A stretch of DNA of 64,000 nt from Enoplolaimus lenunculus (taxonomy: Eukaryota; Nematoda; Enoplea; Enoplida; Thoracostomopsidae), in the NCBI GenBank assembly GCA_030248215.1, contig JASANG010003656.1, positions 186,001 through 250,000 of the forward strand, read 5' to 3'. Made by a program: the position numbers and the translations under genes. The notes under the pieces were generated by a model. That model made no database searches. It worked only from the letters and a program-made list of their open reading frames with translations, and was not told where the DNA came from. Below, in pieces: positions 11,353 through 23,818 of this stretch (positions are counted from its first letter, which is position 1; every line of letters starts with the position of its first letter).

Positions 11353-14274
11353 CATCTACAACACCGACCACTATCATGCAAACTGTTAAATGCTAGAAGC
11401 GTCATGAACAAAATAGAAATAATTGAAGCTTTACTAAATCGCCATTCGCACGACATTATTGTAATTTGCGAATCTTGGCTTAGCAGTAGTATCCCAAACT
11501 CCTTGATTAACTGTCCGACATTCAACATACATTGGAAAGACAGAATGGATCGACGCGGGGGAGGCGTTTTAGTGTTCACACACAAATCGATCTGTTGTGT
11601 AGTTGTTGATGTTAAAGACAATAACTTCGAAATGATATGTTTAGATCTATATATTCCTTCAAGGTATAGAATTATTGGCGTGTACCGCCCTCCTACATAC
11701 AACTGCGAAAAATCTGCTCTTATGACATCCAAAATCCGAGAACTTTTGGATGTTAATTCACCAATCCTGCTTTCGGGAGATTTCAATTTCCCAGAAATTA
11801 ACTGGAGTAATAATTCATCACCAACGTCATCCTCGGCGAATGCATTTAAAGAATTTGTCTTGGAATTTGGATTTGTTCAAAAAGTGAATTTTCCAACGCG
11901 TAACGATAGTGTACTCGATCTTGTTCTGTCAAACTCTCCACTCACTGTTGTTGACGTTACAAAAGGAGAAGGGTATTCTGACCACGTTTCAATCGACTTT
12001 TTAATTAATGGCTGCAGTACTTCGGACATCACTGATACATATGAGTGCTATGACTTTAGAAATGCGAATTTTGTTAACCTCCATAACTTTTTTATTTGTG
12101 TTAATTGGGATATGTTGCTTAATTCGGTTTTCAGTGTTGAGGCAAAGTGGTATCTGTTTAGTCATGTAATACTTAACGCAATAGAAGTTTTCGTCCCGAA
12201 AAGAACAGTTAGTACTAGTGTTCGTTATCCGAAGTTTATTAAAAAACTTTTGAAACGAAAACTTAAAGCGTGGCAGATTTTTAAAGCCAAAGGAGACAAA
12301 ACTTTATACGACTGTATTACTCATAAATGTGTCACGGAAATCAAAAAATTTAAGCAAAGGAGAGAAAACGCAATATTAAGTTGTCGTAATAAAAATTCTA
12401 TTTTTAAATTTATTAGAACTCGCCTAGATGCTAAGTCTGGAATAAGCGCCTTGAAAAACAACAATGGTGTTTTGTCGCTTAATAATCACACGCGTGCTGA
12501 GATAATGGCTGAAGCGTTTGCATCGGTGTTTACGAACGAAAATACCACTACCAAGTTCAATCTTGATTCTCGGACTGAAAGTAAACACTCATGGGTCTCC
12601 TTTACCCCAGATGTAGTGTGGAAAGCTATCGGCGAAATAAAACCTAAAAATTGCACGTCTACTGACGGTTTTAGCCAATTCTTTTTGAAAAATCTAAGAG
12701 ACTCTTTAGCTTTGCCGCTTTCTCACATATTTGAACAATCATTTAGCAACGGAGTTATACCTGGCCCTTGGCTTGAGTCAATTATTGTTCCTTTGTACAA
12801 AAAAGGTGAGCCGTCTGACCCATTAAACTACAGACCTATTTCTCTTTCATTTTGCTGTAGCAAAGTTATGGAATCAATTATATCAAAATCATTAAAAAAT
12901 TTTCTTCGACATGAAAATCTAATAACTAGTTATCAACACGGTTTTGTCGCAAAAAAAATCCACCTGTACGCAGCTTATTGAAAGCGTGGCCGATTGGGCC
13001 CATTGTTTGGATGTTAAATCTACTATTGATGTCATATATATTGATTTCGCCAAAGCGTTCGATACAGTCCCACATCGGCGGCTTTTGCACAAATTGTCTG
13101 CCTATGGTATTTCAGGTCACCTGCATAAGGGGCTCTCTGCTTTTTTGCATAGAAGAAGTTTTCGAGTCAAAATCAATAATGTTCTCTCAGAATCAAGGCC
13201 TGTAACGTCAGGTGTACCGCAAGGTAGCGTACTTGGTCCGACATTGTTTTCTATATATATTAACGAAATAATAAATTGTTTTGACCATGTTATTTGCAAA
13301 CTTTTCGCAGATGATGTAAAATTGTATATAATGTATGATAAACTCACCACAAATGCTTGTCAGTATCTTCAAGATTCGCTAAACAATATAGCCGCATGGT
13401 CAAAATGCTGGGAGTTAATTATCTCGGTTCCGAAATGCAACATTATGCATATAGGTGCGCACAATTCTAAACGTAAATACTTCCTTAATAATATTGAATT
13501 ACCAGTTGCACACGAAGTTAAAGATTTAGGCGTAATTATACAAGATAATTAATTTCAAGTTCATCTCACACATCAATCATATTTTGCAAAAAGCGTACCG
13601 TCTAATTAACATGTCATTTCGTTGTTTTTATCACTGTAGTGTCGATACGTTTTTATTGTATTATTGTACCTTTGTTCGTCCTATTCTTGAATATGCTTCA
13701 CCTGTTTGGTCCCCTTGCACAGTGGGTGATATTGACAAACTTGAGCGAGTTCAAAAAAATTTTACACGGCGAGTTTTTTGGCGATTTTATAAAAGTTATG
13801 CTCCATATAACGAGCGGTTTAAAAAAATTAGACATTGAACCTCTTGAACTACGACGGTTAAAAGCGGACCTCGTAATGGTATTTATATGTTTAAATAACG
13901 AAGTGGACGCGTGCTCAAACTTATTTAACATCTCACACAACAACGTTACACGTGGCAATCATATGAAGCTTTTAAAGCCCAAATTTCTAACTAACAACTT
14001 AAAACACAGCTTCCATGTAAGAATCATTAACGCTTGGAATTCGCTGAACAACATGGTATCTTTACCAACCTCCTCTAAATTCAAAAAAGAGCTGGACAAT
14101 GTAGATCTTAACAAATTTTTGCTGTATAATCGAAAATTAGGTTAGATATACGTAGGCTTGTCCCTTTCTAACTATTTTATTGGTTGTAATATACAATATA
14201 ATTTTTTCTCTTGTTCGTCGGACTTACATATATACGTACGTTATTCACCAATAAAGAATGAAAAAAAAAGAATG
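11353..14274 (+). mobile_element. 5'-truncated CR1/L2-type LINE
   Basis: A non-LTR retrotransposon with an APE-type endonuclease followed by a reverse transcriptase, and a short A-rich tail with the repeated unit GAATGAAAAA. GAAAA appears at both junctions with the host MITE, compatible with a short target-site duplication. The element begins within the endonuclease domain, and no ORF1 is present, so it is 5'-truncated in the usual way. The CR1/L2 assignment rests on the RT motifs, the C-terminal TRG...KL and AWNSLNN blocks, and the microsatellite-like tail. Confidence 0.88.
11383..14145 (+). pseudogene. LINE ORF2 (APE endonuclease, reverse transcriptase), frameshifted
   Basis: The frame opens before ATG 11404, reading LLNARSVMNK. 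APE motifs: VICESWL, RRGGGVLVF, IGVYRPP, SGDFNFPEINW. RT motifs: NYRPISL, YIDFAKAFDTVPH, GVPQGSVLGP and the catalytic FADD near 13300. The C-terminal region has YCTFVRPILEYASPVW and AWNSLNN. Three frameshifts break it: one extra A in the run of eight at 12951-12958, one near 13545-13555, and one extra A in a run of seven near 13820-13828. I saw no in-frame stop other than those caused by the shifts, so the copy looks fairly young; two of the three breaks lie in A runs and could be assembly errors. Confidence 0.88.
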
Positions 14275-14973
14275 AAAAAGAGAGTCAACTTGACTCACCA
14301 TTTTTTGCAGCGCAGAATCTCAAGACCATTGTGTTGTAAATTTTAATTAAGTCGGGTGAAAACTTCAACGCTGTGCTGGGGGGTGACTTGTCACCCCTGT
14401 CATCCCCTTATATCCGTTCTTACTTATAAAAATTTGGCCTACAATTGTAACGTACAATCAAAGCGTTAGCATTTAGTCGAAACGCTTATAGACGATAAAT
14501 TATCATAACAATAACTAAGTGATTAGTCGTGGTAATATAACTACTCCTTCTACAAATTGATTACTATTTATTGGATATTGACGCAGGGTGGTGAGCTTGA
14601 ATTTATTCTTTCAATTATCCTTCAGACAAAGTGTAATATAATTCCTTAACGCCCTTTACTAATGCTTAATAAATCTAAAATATAACGACTAGAGCATTTA
14701 AGGATATACAACTCGAGAGTCGAATGCAGTATTACTGTTTGCAATAACTTCTTTCTGCTTGAAAGCAACAGATCTGATTTTGTTGTGTACAACTTACATA
14801 GTAATTTGATGACCACGAGACTGGTTTACGTTTTAAGCTCAAACTGTCATCTTTGCTGCAAAATTTTAGCAAATAACTTCTATACTTTTTTCTTCCTAAA
14901 TCGCCTTTGTGTCAAAATTATTTTTGTTCAATCGAATTTTGTGAATTCAAAATTTCATTGTTCAAACTTTGCC

Positions 14974-15024
<51 letters not shown>
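14974..15024. repeat. ATA/TAA trinucleotide microsatellite
   Basis: About 17 perfect units. It produces a false poly-isoleucine stretch in translation. No gene surrounds it. Confidence 0.95.
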
Positions 15025-15459
15025 GCTTTTGTGACTACAATTGCAATGCATTATCTCTCACATAATATACAAATGAAAACAATGTGCATTTTGTCTTCTT
15101 TCCTCTTGTGCGTGTCCTTTTTTATATGTGGTTGTATGTGGGCAGAAAACGCAGTTATTTATCACTTCAATTCTTTAGTATTTACAAAAATAGAAAACTG
15201 GTGCTCATTTTACAACAAAGTCAGTATAACACACCAATGCTCCGGGACTTAAATATTAAACACCCTACAGTTATAAACGATTGAAATCCTTGTCCGGTTT
15301 GAATATATTTATATCATAAAAGTTCGCTAGTTGAGTTATTCGGTATTTTTTAGACGTTTACTGGAATATTAATTTAATAAGCAAGCATTATTATTGGCAA
15401 AAACTGTATACTGGAAATAACTGTAGCAAACATGTGCATTTTGTTACTTAAAAGCCAAA

Positions 15460-15775
15460 TTTTAATGCTGACAAATTCCTCATTCATTATTTACCTGTCG
15501 CAGTATTCCAGTGAAGCATGTAACCGGTAGTTTAAAGACACATAATTGTTAACAGTTTGTCTTTGTATCAACCGCTCTCAACTGATTTTAATACAAGACT
15601 TGAAACGGGTTCCCAAGATTTTATGCTGACGAATTCCACATTCATTATTTACCTGTCGCAGTATTCCAGTGAAGCATGTAACCGGTATAGTTGTAAAACC
15701 GCATAATTGATAATAGTTTGTCTTTTAGTATCAATCGCTCACAACTGATTTACAAGATTTCAAACGGGTTTACCT
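15460..15775. repeat. 158-bp tandem duplication
   Basis: Two adjacent copies (15460-15617 and 15618-15775). Shared landmarks: ATGCTGAC at 15465 and 15623, CATTCATTATTTACCTGTCG, CAGTGAAGCATGTAACCGGT, and a 3' half with CAACTGATTT and GAAACGGG/CAAACGGG. The 5' halves are nearly identical and the 3' halves differ more. No coding potential seen. Confidence 0.88.
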
Positions 15776-18700
15776 TTTAAAAGTATAATTTGTCCAAAAG
15801 TAATTCATGCGGAATATGTTTTATAAATGCTTTAAACAATGCATTAAATAGGCGCGTATAGCGGTTTATAGTTTATAACCGGACGTCATGCAGAGAACTT
15901 GAATATATAATGTGTCCTGTTTGACCGACCGGAAAATTTTTTCATTTACCACCACAAAGCCACTTTGCTCACTGTTTTGTATTTCCGGCTTTTATCAAAT
16001 ACCGGCAGTAATGTATTACTTACTGATTTAAAGAACAAAGACCGACGATAAGTTAAATTGGTCCAATTTGATTCTCAGGGTCGCAACAATGGCTCCTACA
16101 AATCTCACTAGTCGTCAATTCTATAGCAAGTAAATTTAAAACAAGTTTTATCAGATCAAGTTAAAAAATGTATTACCTCTTGTAGACTGCTCCCGCTGGC
16201 TTAGGTTTAGGCTTAGAATTCTAAAAAGGCTAACCTAAAAGGTTGCATTGGCTTAAGCTTTTACCTAAGCCTAAGCCTTAACCTTAAATGTCTGAGGGAA
16301 CGCATACAGGAACCTATTTATTTATCCAAACGTTGATTTTGACAAAGCAAACTTGTAATGGATTAAGTATAGAAAAATAGAGGATAGACAAACACTAAGC
16401 TATATGCTTCTATGCAGTGCAGTAGTACCAGACTTTTTCTTTTATCTCTTTCTGTTTACAAACAATTCCCGAGCCTCATCAGTGCAATGACTACCAACAA
16501 CAACTGTTCTACACAATATACAATCATCTGTAATCCACTTATCATGCTTTATTCCATATATACATACATACATATATATTTGACTTAAATGCTAAAACTA
16601 CAAAACATCTTCGATAATAACAGGGCAATTGTTTATATCATTGGCGAGAGGCCATGATGAAACTGGAAACCGCAAATTATCTGTTTAAAGCCGCTCGTTT
16701 GTCTTTCAATTTTGAAGACACAAGTTTAGCTTTAGTTGACCCAGGGGTCCCTGTGGGATCTTGTTAGAGAGGATCAGTTTTGTCTGTATAATATTGCTTG
16801 GTTGCCAGTACGGTGACAAATATATAGGGCAAGTTGAAGATCTTTTAAAAAGATAACAAACAAGGCAGAATAATGTTGTAACAGTTATAACTGCAGCATT
16901 AATACACTCAAGGAAGATTATATTTAACCTTAAGTGTTCATATCTTAAAACTCTTAAACACCGCCAAATCTTTTTAAACCCTTTGTCCGTACTTGTGCGT
17001 AGCACCAATCAGAAATCGCGATAGGTCTTGTAAACTTTCAATCAGCAAATAATGAGTTCAGAAATTTACAAAAGTTTTTGCATTCGATTTTACCCATGTT
17101 TGCACAAACTTTGTGATCAGCAATCGCAGGAATTCGTTCGTTGAAAAACTGATAGCGAACTGGTGATAGGTGATACACAAATTTGGGAATATGAGCCCTT
17201 GCGTTGCATACAATATTACCTTAAATCTTACACAGTGGCCAGTACAAATATCTAAAACGTATAATAATCGCAAGATGGATGGCACTTGAAGACAAAAAGT
17301 ATATATTCAGTTGAAGAGAACGTTCTATGTCGAAAGGAACACACCAAGTGCGCGTTGTTTTTAGCGTAGCACTTATTTCTGGACGGGCGTCAAAATCGTA
17401 TTTTAGTACAAAAACTTCCTATAGTCTCTTGGCAAAAATGAGGCCTAAATAGCGCGTATGACAACAAAATATTGGCGTTCATACAAATTACTGATCTTAA
17501 GTGATCTATAGCCATATACCACATGGTACCAGGCGTCTTTTTTGCGAATATTGTATGATATTTCAATTTTCAAGCATGTCATATGACATCGACAGACAAA
17601 ATTTCAATATCATAAAGATGTTGCAGCAGAAACGGTGAATGTTCAGGTAAGCACGAACTCATTTTTTTATTTGACTGTCAATTAAGGTACAGACAAAACT
17701 GTTACCCGCTATTGTTTTATAAATATTCCTGGCCAACAACGTTAACTCAAATTAATTTCAATCGTATATATCTTCTGTTATTTGTCAGAGTTCAATTCAT
17801 GAATAGTCACCAGCGATAGACAAGGAATTTTATACTGAATGCTAGAATTTTTGCTGTGTAATTGAAACCATAATTTTCCACCATGCCGCAGTGTTTATTG
17901 TGAATGATGCATTGCACGACCAAATTCTTCAACATGCACTGCGAGCCCGTAAACCAAGGGGGACAGGGGAAGGCTCAGCCCCTCTGGAAAAATTTTGGCC
18001 CTACAGCAATTTTCAACCTTACTTGCAAGTCATTAAAAACCCTTGAATACCCCACCTAAACTTTTTAGCCTCTTCCCTACGTAGCATGATGAGCTGGCTA
18101 CGGGCCTGATGCCTTGAGATATTGGATGATCGATATCAAGATTTTTCAAATTTTGATTACATAAATTAAAACAGAACTTATAAATGTTTCTATTTTATAC
18201 ATTAGTTTGCAAAAATAACAGCTATATTGGCAAGCGAAAAAATATCCAGAGTTAGAAAACAATAAATTTGGAAGACATATTAAAATGTTCTTCAATCAAA
18301 AACATCAATCCAAAAATTTGAAGCGCAAACAGTATAGGGTGAAAGAACAGGGCCGGAGCAGCCACCCCCATACCCACCATTTGGGGGCCCCACACATAAA
18401 GTGGCCCCACTATACACCGTTGATACAAAAACCGTTGATGTTTTAAAATGCGCCTGGGTTCTCGCTCGCTTCGCTCGCGAGTTTGGGCCTTGTCAGTCTA
18501 GAGTTTGGGCGAGACCCCACCCTGCCTGCTCCAACACTGTAAATGAAGATAGGAATGACTTCGCTAATTTAGGTCTTGCTTAATGCTTCGCGTTTTTAGT
18601 CTGTGTCTACTTCTTGCATTCGATTTTATGAACCTTAGCTCCTGTACACTTTTCTCTGTTTTAGCGCTTTAAATAGTCTTAATGACAACACCTACCAATG

Positions 18701-18879
18701 CCTATTAACCTTAGGTCTAAAGTCTTAACCTTAACCCCTTCTCACATTGAGTTGCCTGTAGGCAACTCAGCGCAGTGTATACATGTTAAATAGTATATAT
18801 CGCACCGTGTTTAACAATTGCAACACGTATATATAGTACTAAATCACCACAAGACGTGAGAGCCCCCTCGGGCTCGAGC
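15776..18879. other. Intergenic, repeat fragments
   Basis: No recognised gene. At 16196-16290 are TTAGGTTTAGGCTTAG and its inverse CCTAAGCCTAAGCC, the interior signature of the elements at 19199 and 20047. At 17565 is a short ATGTCATATGACAT palindrome. At 18346-18500 is a GC-rich fragment starting CAGGGCCGGAGCAG; its GGGTTCTCGCTCGCT recurs at 887-901. Confidence 0.4.
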
Positions 18880-18884
18880 GTCAA

Positions 18885-18955
18885 GCTCCTATAGCTGAGT
18901 GGTGATGGTATACGCCTCCCACTCCAGTCATTGGAGTTCGAATGCTAGCATAAAT
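18885..18955 (+). repeat. tRNA-derived SINE head (fragment)
   Basis: TAGCTGAGTGG matches the pol III A box, and GGAGTTCGAATGC, about 45 bases on, matches the B box, the spacing of a tRNA gene. The presumed stems do not fold into a good cloverleaf, so it is more likely a tRNA-derived SINE or tRNA pseudogene than a working tRNA. Confidence 0.45.
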
Positions 18956-19198
18956 GTATGTCTCAGGGAAAATAGAAAATATTCATGTGAGAAAAGGTTA
19001 AGCGAAAAATTTTCAGTTTACTGCCAATAAATATGGCGGGAAGTGTGCAAAAAATTTATGTTCCCGATTGCGTGATGTTTGGCGAGAAGGACGCATTAAC
19101 ATGATTCTGGACTTGACGTAGGGTGCGATACAGTTGCCCTGAATACCCGTAATCATTAAAAGAACTATTCAAAAGGCTTTATGATAAATGATTAATGG

Positions 19199-19380
19199 GT
19201 CAATGTAAATACCAGGCGCGGAACAGTATTGTAAGGATATTCCTAAACCAAACCTAAGCCTAAACGTAAAAATGAGCACATTTCTAAACCTAATCCAAGC
19301 ACAAAAATTAGTTTAAAGCTTAAACTTACACCATTGCAGCCCCCGAGAAAAACCTTCCGCCCCTGATCTTTACATGGGCC
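19199..19380. mobile_element. MITE with 8-bp TSD, CCTAAGCC family
   Basis: Flanked by a perfect 8-bp duplication GATTAATG. The ends are GGTCAATGTAAATACCAGG and, from the right, GGCCCATGTAAAGATCAGG, continuing into GCGGAAC. The interior carries CCTAAACC/CCTAAGCC words and their inverse. An 8-bp duplication fits hAT-type (or P or Merlin) transposition. The TIR start GGYCMATGTWA is shared with the element at 51156-51710. Confidence 0.75.
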
Positions 19381-20046
19381 GATTAATGTCGCGTTAACCT
19401 TGTCAATTGTTAATTTTTTGGGTGTGCTTTGATTTCTGGAAGCAAGGTTAAAGCCCCATTCACTCGTGCAAGGTTTTCACTGCGAAAACTCACAGTTTTA
19501 ATGCTTCACTTTGCACGTGCAATTTTAAACAGAAAGAAGTTACAGCTGCAACTTGCAACTGCAAGTTTTGTTCGAAACAACTGTGAGGACATCATGAAAT
19601 GTTAGGATCTTGCAGAAAAAATTTCAGCACAGCGCTATGTGTTTATGTATTATCTAAACGCACTTGGAAAGAAATCAGTAGAGTTTTGGTAAACACGGGC
19701 GTGCGAAACCAAACACGTGTTAGAGACGAGGATCCGACAAAGTTAAAACATAAAAGCCTGATTACTGAACAAAATATAAATCCATGGAAGTAAAATTTTC
19801 GCAGGTAAATGGCTCTACACAATATAGCATTGAACTAAATTGTGAGGTCCGTGTAATGCTCTTGTGAGAACGGCCAGGCATTCAATTAAAGTTTGAAGAA
19901 AAGTTTCTGAAGTAGCCATATGAAACAAATTAGTATTGAAATTTAGAAGTATACTGCCCGCGCAAATACCACCTTCCCAAAAGATATACAGCCAACCAAA
20001 CTTTCTAATGTCTCTGCACAACTATCTATTGCAGCGCTCTCGATGC

Positions 20047-20220
20047 GGCCAATATAAAGAACAGGGGCGGAACAGTATTATACGCTTATTCCTAAGCCTA
20101 AAGCGTAAGAATGAGTGTGTATTCCTAAACCTACGCCCAAGCCAAGCAAAAATTAGTCTAAAAGCGTATTCTATTCTAGTCCCACACAAAAACGTTCCGC
20201 TCCTCATGTTTACATGGGCC
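20047..20220. mobile_element. Second CCTAAGCC-family MITE
   Basis: The same TIR (GGCCAATATAAAGAACAGGG on the left; GGCCCATGTAAACATGAGG from the right) and an interior with CCTAAGCCTAAAGCG. No target-site duplication is visible, so it is probably older or its edge is rearranged. Confidence 0.68.
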
Positions 20221-21696
20221 AAAAGTTCTGTGCCGCTATCGTGGACAATAACCGACACGTAAAATATTTCTGACAACTTGTACTTAACGATTCCGTGCTA
20301 GCGTGAAAAGTTTCAACTCCGAGGTACAGTTATGAAAAGCACTGTTTTAAATTGAAAACCGACCCGCACCCCACGCGATCCCATTGTCTGACATCTTCTG
20401 TTTTCTAGCAGAACGAAGGCCTAGGCCTTTGCCTTTTTGTAACGACAAAACCATGACACTAGATACACAGGAGCCGCCTTTGAACTAAACAAAACGCTAT
20501 ATGCGCTCAAGATAAAACAGTACTACTTTTACTTTAAGCAAAGAAAAAATCAAAACCAGAGTTACAGCTAAGCAAACCGTGAAATGACGTTAAACAATGT
20601 TCACACTTTCATATGCCAATCAAACATCACATCTCCAGCAGAACGGATAAAAGAACATGCTATTATACGCTAAACCAGTCGTAGAGCTAAATGTATTCAG
20701 CGAAGCTAGGACATACTACTTTTTTAATCAGTCTAGGTAAGCATCACAAACGGATAGTTTAACCCACTTACTTCCCAATTAATCTAACATGTAACTTATT
20801 TATTAGCTAACTATTCATTGATCGGTTTTGGAGGTTTACAAACAATTTATTCAGACTTCACGCGCCGAAAAACCCTTTATTACTGAATTTGATTGCTTGT
20901 AACCCAAATAATAAGTGAAATAATTTAAAAGGTCCTAACTTGGGCTTAAATAATTAAGCTAATATGCCAATTAGCCATAAGCTAACTATTTAATTAACAC
21001 TTGAAAATTAGCTTGTAGATAATTCGCGGCTTAAAATTTTACAACCCCAATGCTAGGTTAACATCCCAGGATAATAAGCTTTCAAACAAAAAAGTTTATC
21101 AAAATCGGTTCAGCGGTTCCTGAGATTTTTTCGGGCGGATAGACAGACGGATATCCAATTTCGACCCCCGAGTTCAAAATATAAAGCGCTACGCTCAACA
21201 GTATCTTATAACTTAGCAAAACCTTGCTCAACAGCAATGCTAAAGCTAACACCAGTCGGTGTCCGTCGTTGAGTGCATAAATGCTTTACACGACTTCACG
21301 AATATTAAAAACCTCAGCCCTCATAATTTTGGCTTGATAAAAGGAAACTAAAATAATATCTGTAGGTTGCTTTAAGCATACATGAAACCGAAATAGACAT
21401 ACACCTTCACAGCAGACTCACGCCAGGGTACGCTTCAATACTTTTTGAAAACGGTATATTTACCTTTTACTAAAAACAGTGTGATCGCATTCATTAAGAA
21501 GTAAACAGTATAAGAAACCAACGGTACACAAACTAACAAGTTTTATTAATCAGTCAAACAACACAATCGGCTCAATCGATCAATAGGAATTCTTTGCAGT
21601 TCACTAAAGGATAACACGGTTCGAAGACATCCACAAAACACTTGGCATCTCTTAACAATTTGCCTTATCGTGTTGCGCAAATGTCCAGCAACAGTT
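20221..21696. other. Intergenic, 3' flank of LSm3
   Basis: No gene recognised. At 21100-21165 a stretch (AAAATCGGTTCAGCGGTTCC, GGATAGACAGACGGAT) resembles a motif I associate with the 3' ends of dispersed retroelements in many invertebrates (from memory). TTTATT at 21542-21547 is a possible LSm3 poly(A) signal on the minus strand. Confidence 0.4.
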
Positions 21697-22779
21697 TCAT
21701 GGAGCGGCTCTCATTGGAGGTGCAACCAAAATTACACCATCTCCGCGGACGAACATCATTGGAACTTGCCGCTTAGTTTGCTAAAACAATACTTTGTCAG
21801 TTGTAAAAATATCCTGCAATTTGGTTCGGTTTGCAAGTGACAAATAGTAGCTCGAACAGCGGCTACTGCTGTACTTTATTGTATGCAATTATTTAACCTG
21901 AAAACCCGTACGGCCTTGCGTCAAACGTTGTTGAAGCAGTTTCGAAGATCAAGTCTAATTTTCTCAAGCCTACGCAGTAAATACGTAATACGCTACCTTA
22001 ACAAACTCTTCATAAGTCTCGTCGTCGATTTCAACGCTCGTTACCGTTTCCTCGATATCGCCCAGAACCATATTTAAGTGTTGATCATAGGCCTGCAACC
22101 AACACGCAAAAATCAAGAATAACACAAAACACTTAAGTTGTAATCAGAGCGAAAAAGTTCAAATGTTCTTGATTTACATCTCTCAAAACAGTATTTGTTG
22201 GTTTGTAGTTACACGCTAACACTACGACCATATGAAATGAAATAACTATTATAGTATACGTAAAAATAAATGGTTCACATACACTCACATTTTGGATGTA
22301 CACATTGCAATACAGCAAGATAAATTCATCAATAAATATATACTCACATTCGCATGAAACCAGACTGTATAACAGTAGCACAAACTAAAATTCTTTGTCA
22401 TTTTAAACAAAAATAAAACGCACGTGAAGTTTTCCGCGCAGCTCACGATCATTGCGCAGTTTCACCAAAATTCGTTCATCTAAACTTAATCGAATAAGAT
22501 CAAGTGGTTCTTCAACGGTTCCCAGCGGAGGCTGAAATATAGCTAATAAAATATTTGAAGTAGTGAATATATGAGAACTACAATGTGTGCAATCAACAAA
22601 ATATCTAGCTTTCCAAAACTACAAAACTATTTGAAATTCGATAGTCGATGGTTAAGGCAGTTCGAGAGGCAGGTTGCGTAACTTTGTGGCAACGCGTTAA
22701 CTTGAGAATCAGTTGCTTGAGAATTTTGAAGAATTCCGGGCCTGCAAATACAAACCTGAGGCTGCTCTTCATCGGCCAT
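21697..22779 (-). CDS. LSM3: LSm3, Sm-like RNA-binding protein, complete, four exons
   Basis: Subunit of the LSm2-8 ring that caps U6 snRNA in the nucleus and of the cytoplasmic LSm1-7 ring in mRNA decay. Exons (minus strand): 22756-22779, 22424-22531, 21997-22092, 21697-21780, all phase 0, giving 103 residues against about 102 in human. Sequence in order: [28 protein letters not shown], then [16 protein letters not shown] (Sm1 motif), [32 protein letters not shown], and [20 protein letters not shown] (Sm2 motif with the RGD RNA-contact loop), ending PPMRAAP. All splice sites are GT-AG. Each exon matches the family almost residue for residue, so identification is secure. It stands head-to-head with the ShKT gene. 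Confidence 0.96.
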
Positions 22780-23818
22780 TGTTTTAGCAAACTTCCAAAT
22801 CAACAACTATAATCGGCTGACGTGTAAAAGTAACTTTCAATGTTAAAATAAAACACTGGTATGCATTACTTTGCAAATGAGATGGATTGCTCTGAACAAA
22901 TCAGTGTAAAATTGATATATCAATGCAGAGCTGTTACAAATTATTCCAGTCTAAAGTTTCTCGATCTGTTAAACTTAATAAAAAGTTTTACATTCCTTCC
23001 ACTAGCTTAGTAGTTAATTTGGAAAAATAACCAGCTAAATGGTACGGAAGAATATATAAACGAACTGAACAAGTAAACACGTATTGAAGCAAAGTCCAAT
23101 CGAAAAAACAAGTTCGGTTCTGGAAAAAAAGTACAGCAAGATTGATATACTAATACCTACAAAATGATGTTGAAATCGATAAAATAACAAGAATTTACCG
23201 GATATTGTTAAAAAATTTGTTTTAATTATGCCTCTCTTCGACTATTAGGGTGAATACAGCTTTTAAAATGTCATAAAGCTGCAAAAAAATCAAAAATGAG
23301 AAAATTTGCAAAAATATGAAAATTTTCAGTTACCAAGGCAAAAATTCTGCCAGAGGAAGAACCGGAGGCCAATTTTTAGTCGGTGCCGCAACCAGAAATA
23401 GATTTTCCAGTTGCATCCTACAACAAACACTGTTCATATGATATTCTGTTGGAGTGTACGCTTAGATTTAGTTTGCATGTATGCAGCCTGCTGATAAAAT
23501 GGGAGCTATATCCTTTCTTTAAAAAAGACATTGCAAAATATAGAAGAACATTTAAAATATCAAATTCATTGCAATTGCTAGATCGGTATTTGGCATTTTG
23601 ACTAATAAAGTAGACCAAATTTTATTTATGAAAAAATAATGCCAATTGTTCCATAAGCCTGAAATTTCAAAATTATACATTTGTTCAGCTGTGCATTTGT
23701 CAATCTTCATAGAATAAAGAAATTTATCGTATTTAAGGCAGCCAGATTCACGTCCAACCCTAGTGCGGACATATCTACGACTACAGTTTTTACGCTTTAA
23801 TCACATACAGAACTAAAA
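22780..23818. promoter_or_regulatory. Shared upstream region of LSm3 and the ShKT gene
   Basis: 1,039 bases between the two divergent start codons. TATTTAAG at 23730-23737, 82 bases before the ShKT ATG, is a reasonable TATA box for that gene. No TATA was seen for LSm3, as expected of a housekeeping gene. Bidirectional regulation is inferred from the arrangement only. Confidence 0.4.

Larger units (their letters stand above)
11175..14312. mobile_element. Family P MITE, copy 2, split by a LINE
   Basis: The left part (11175-11352) aligns with copy 1 from CACTGC through the palindrome centre to the CCCGTAGAGCCTACTTCG arm. The remaining end (GAGTCAACTTGACTCACC then TTTTTTGCAGCG) reappears at 14281-14312. 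The LINE at 11353-14274 lies between. Comparison with the uninterrupted copy at 6536-6749 shows only a few bases of the arm are unaccounted for, so this is an insertion rather than two separate fragments. Confidence 0.85.

Noticed and set aside
11229-11786. 185-codon minus-strand frame
   Set aside because: Antisense shadow of the LINE endonuclease and MITE arm; no family resemblance.
14785-15252. 155-codon frame with poly-Ile
   Set aside because: Created by the TAA microsatellite; the flanks are not protein-like.
18885-18955. A functional tRNA gene
   Set aside because: A and B boxes are present but acceptor and anticodon stems pair poorly; tRNA-derived SINE is more likely.
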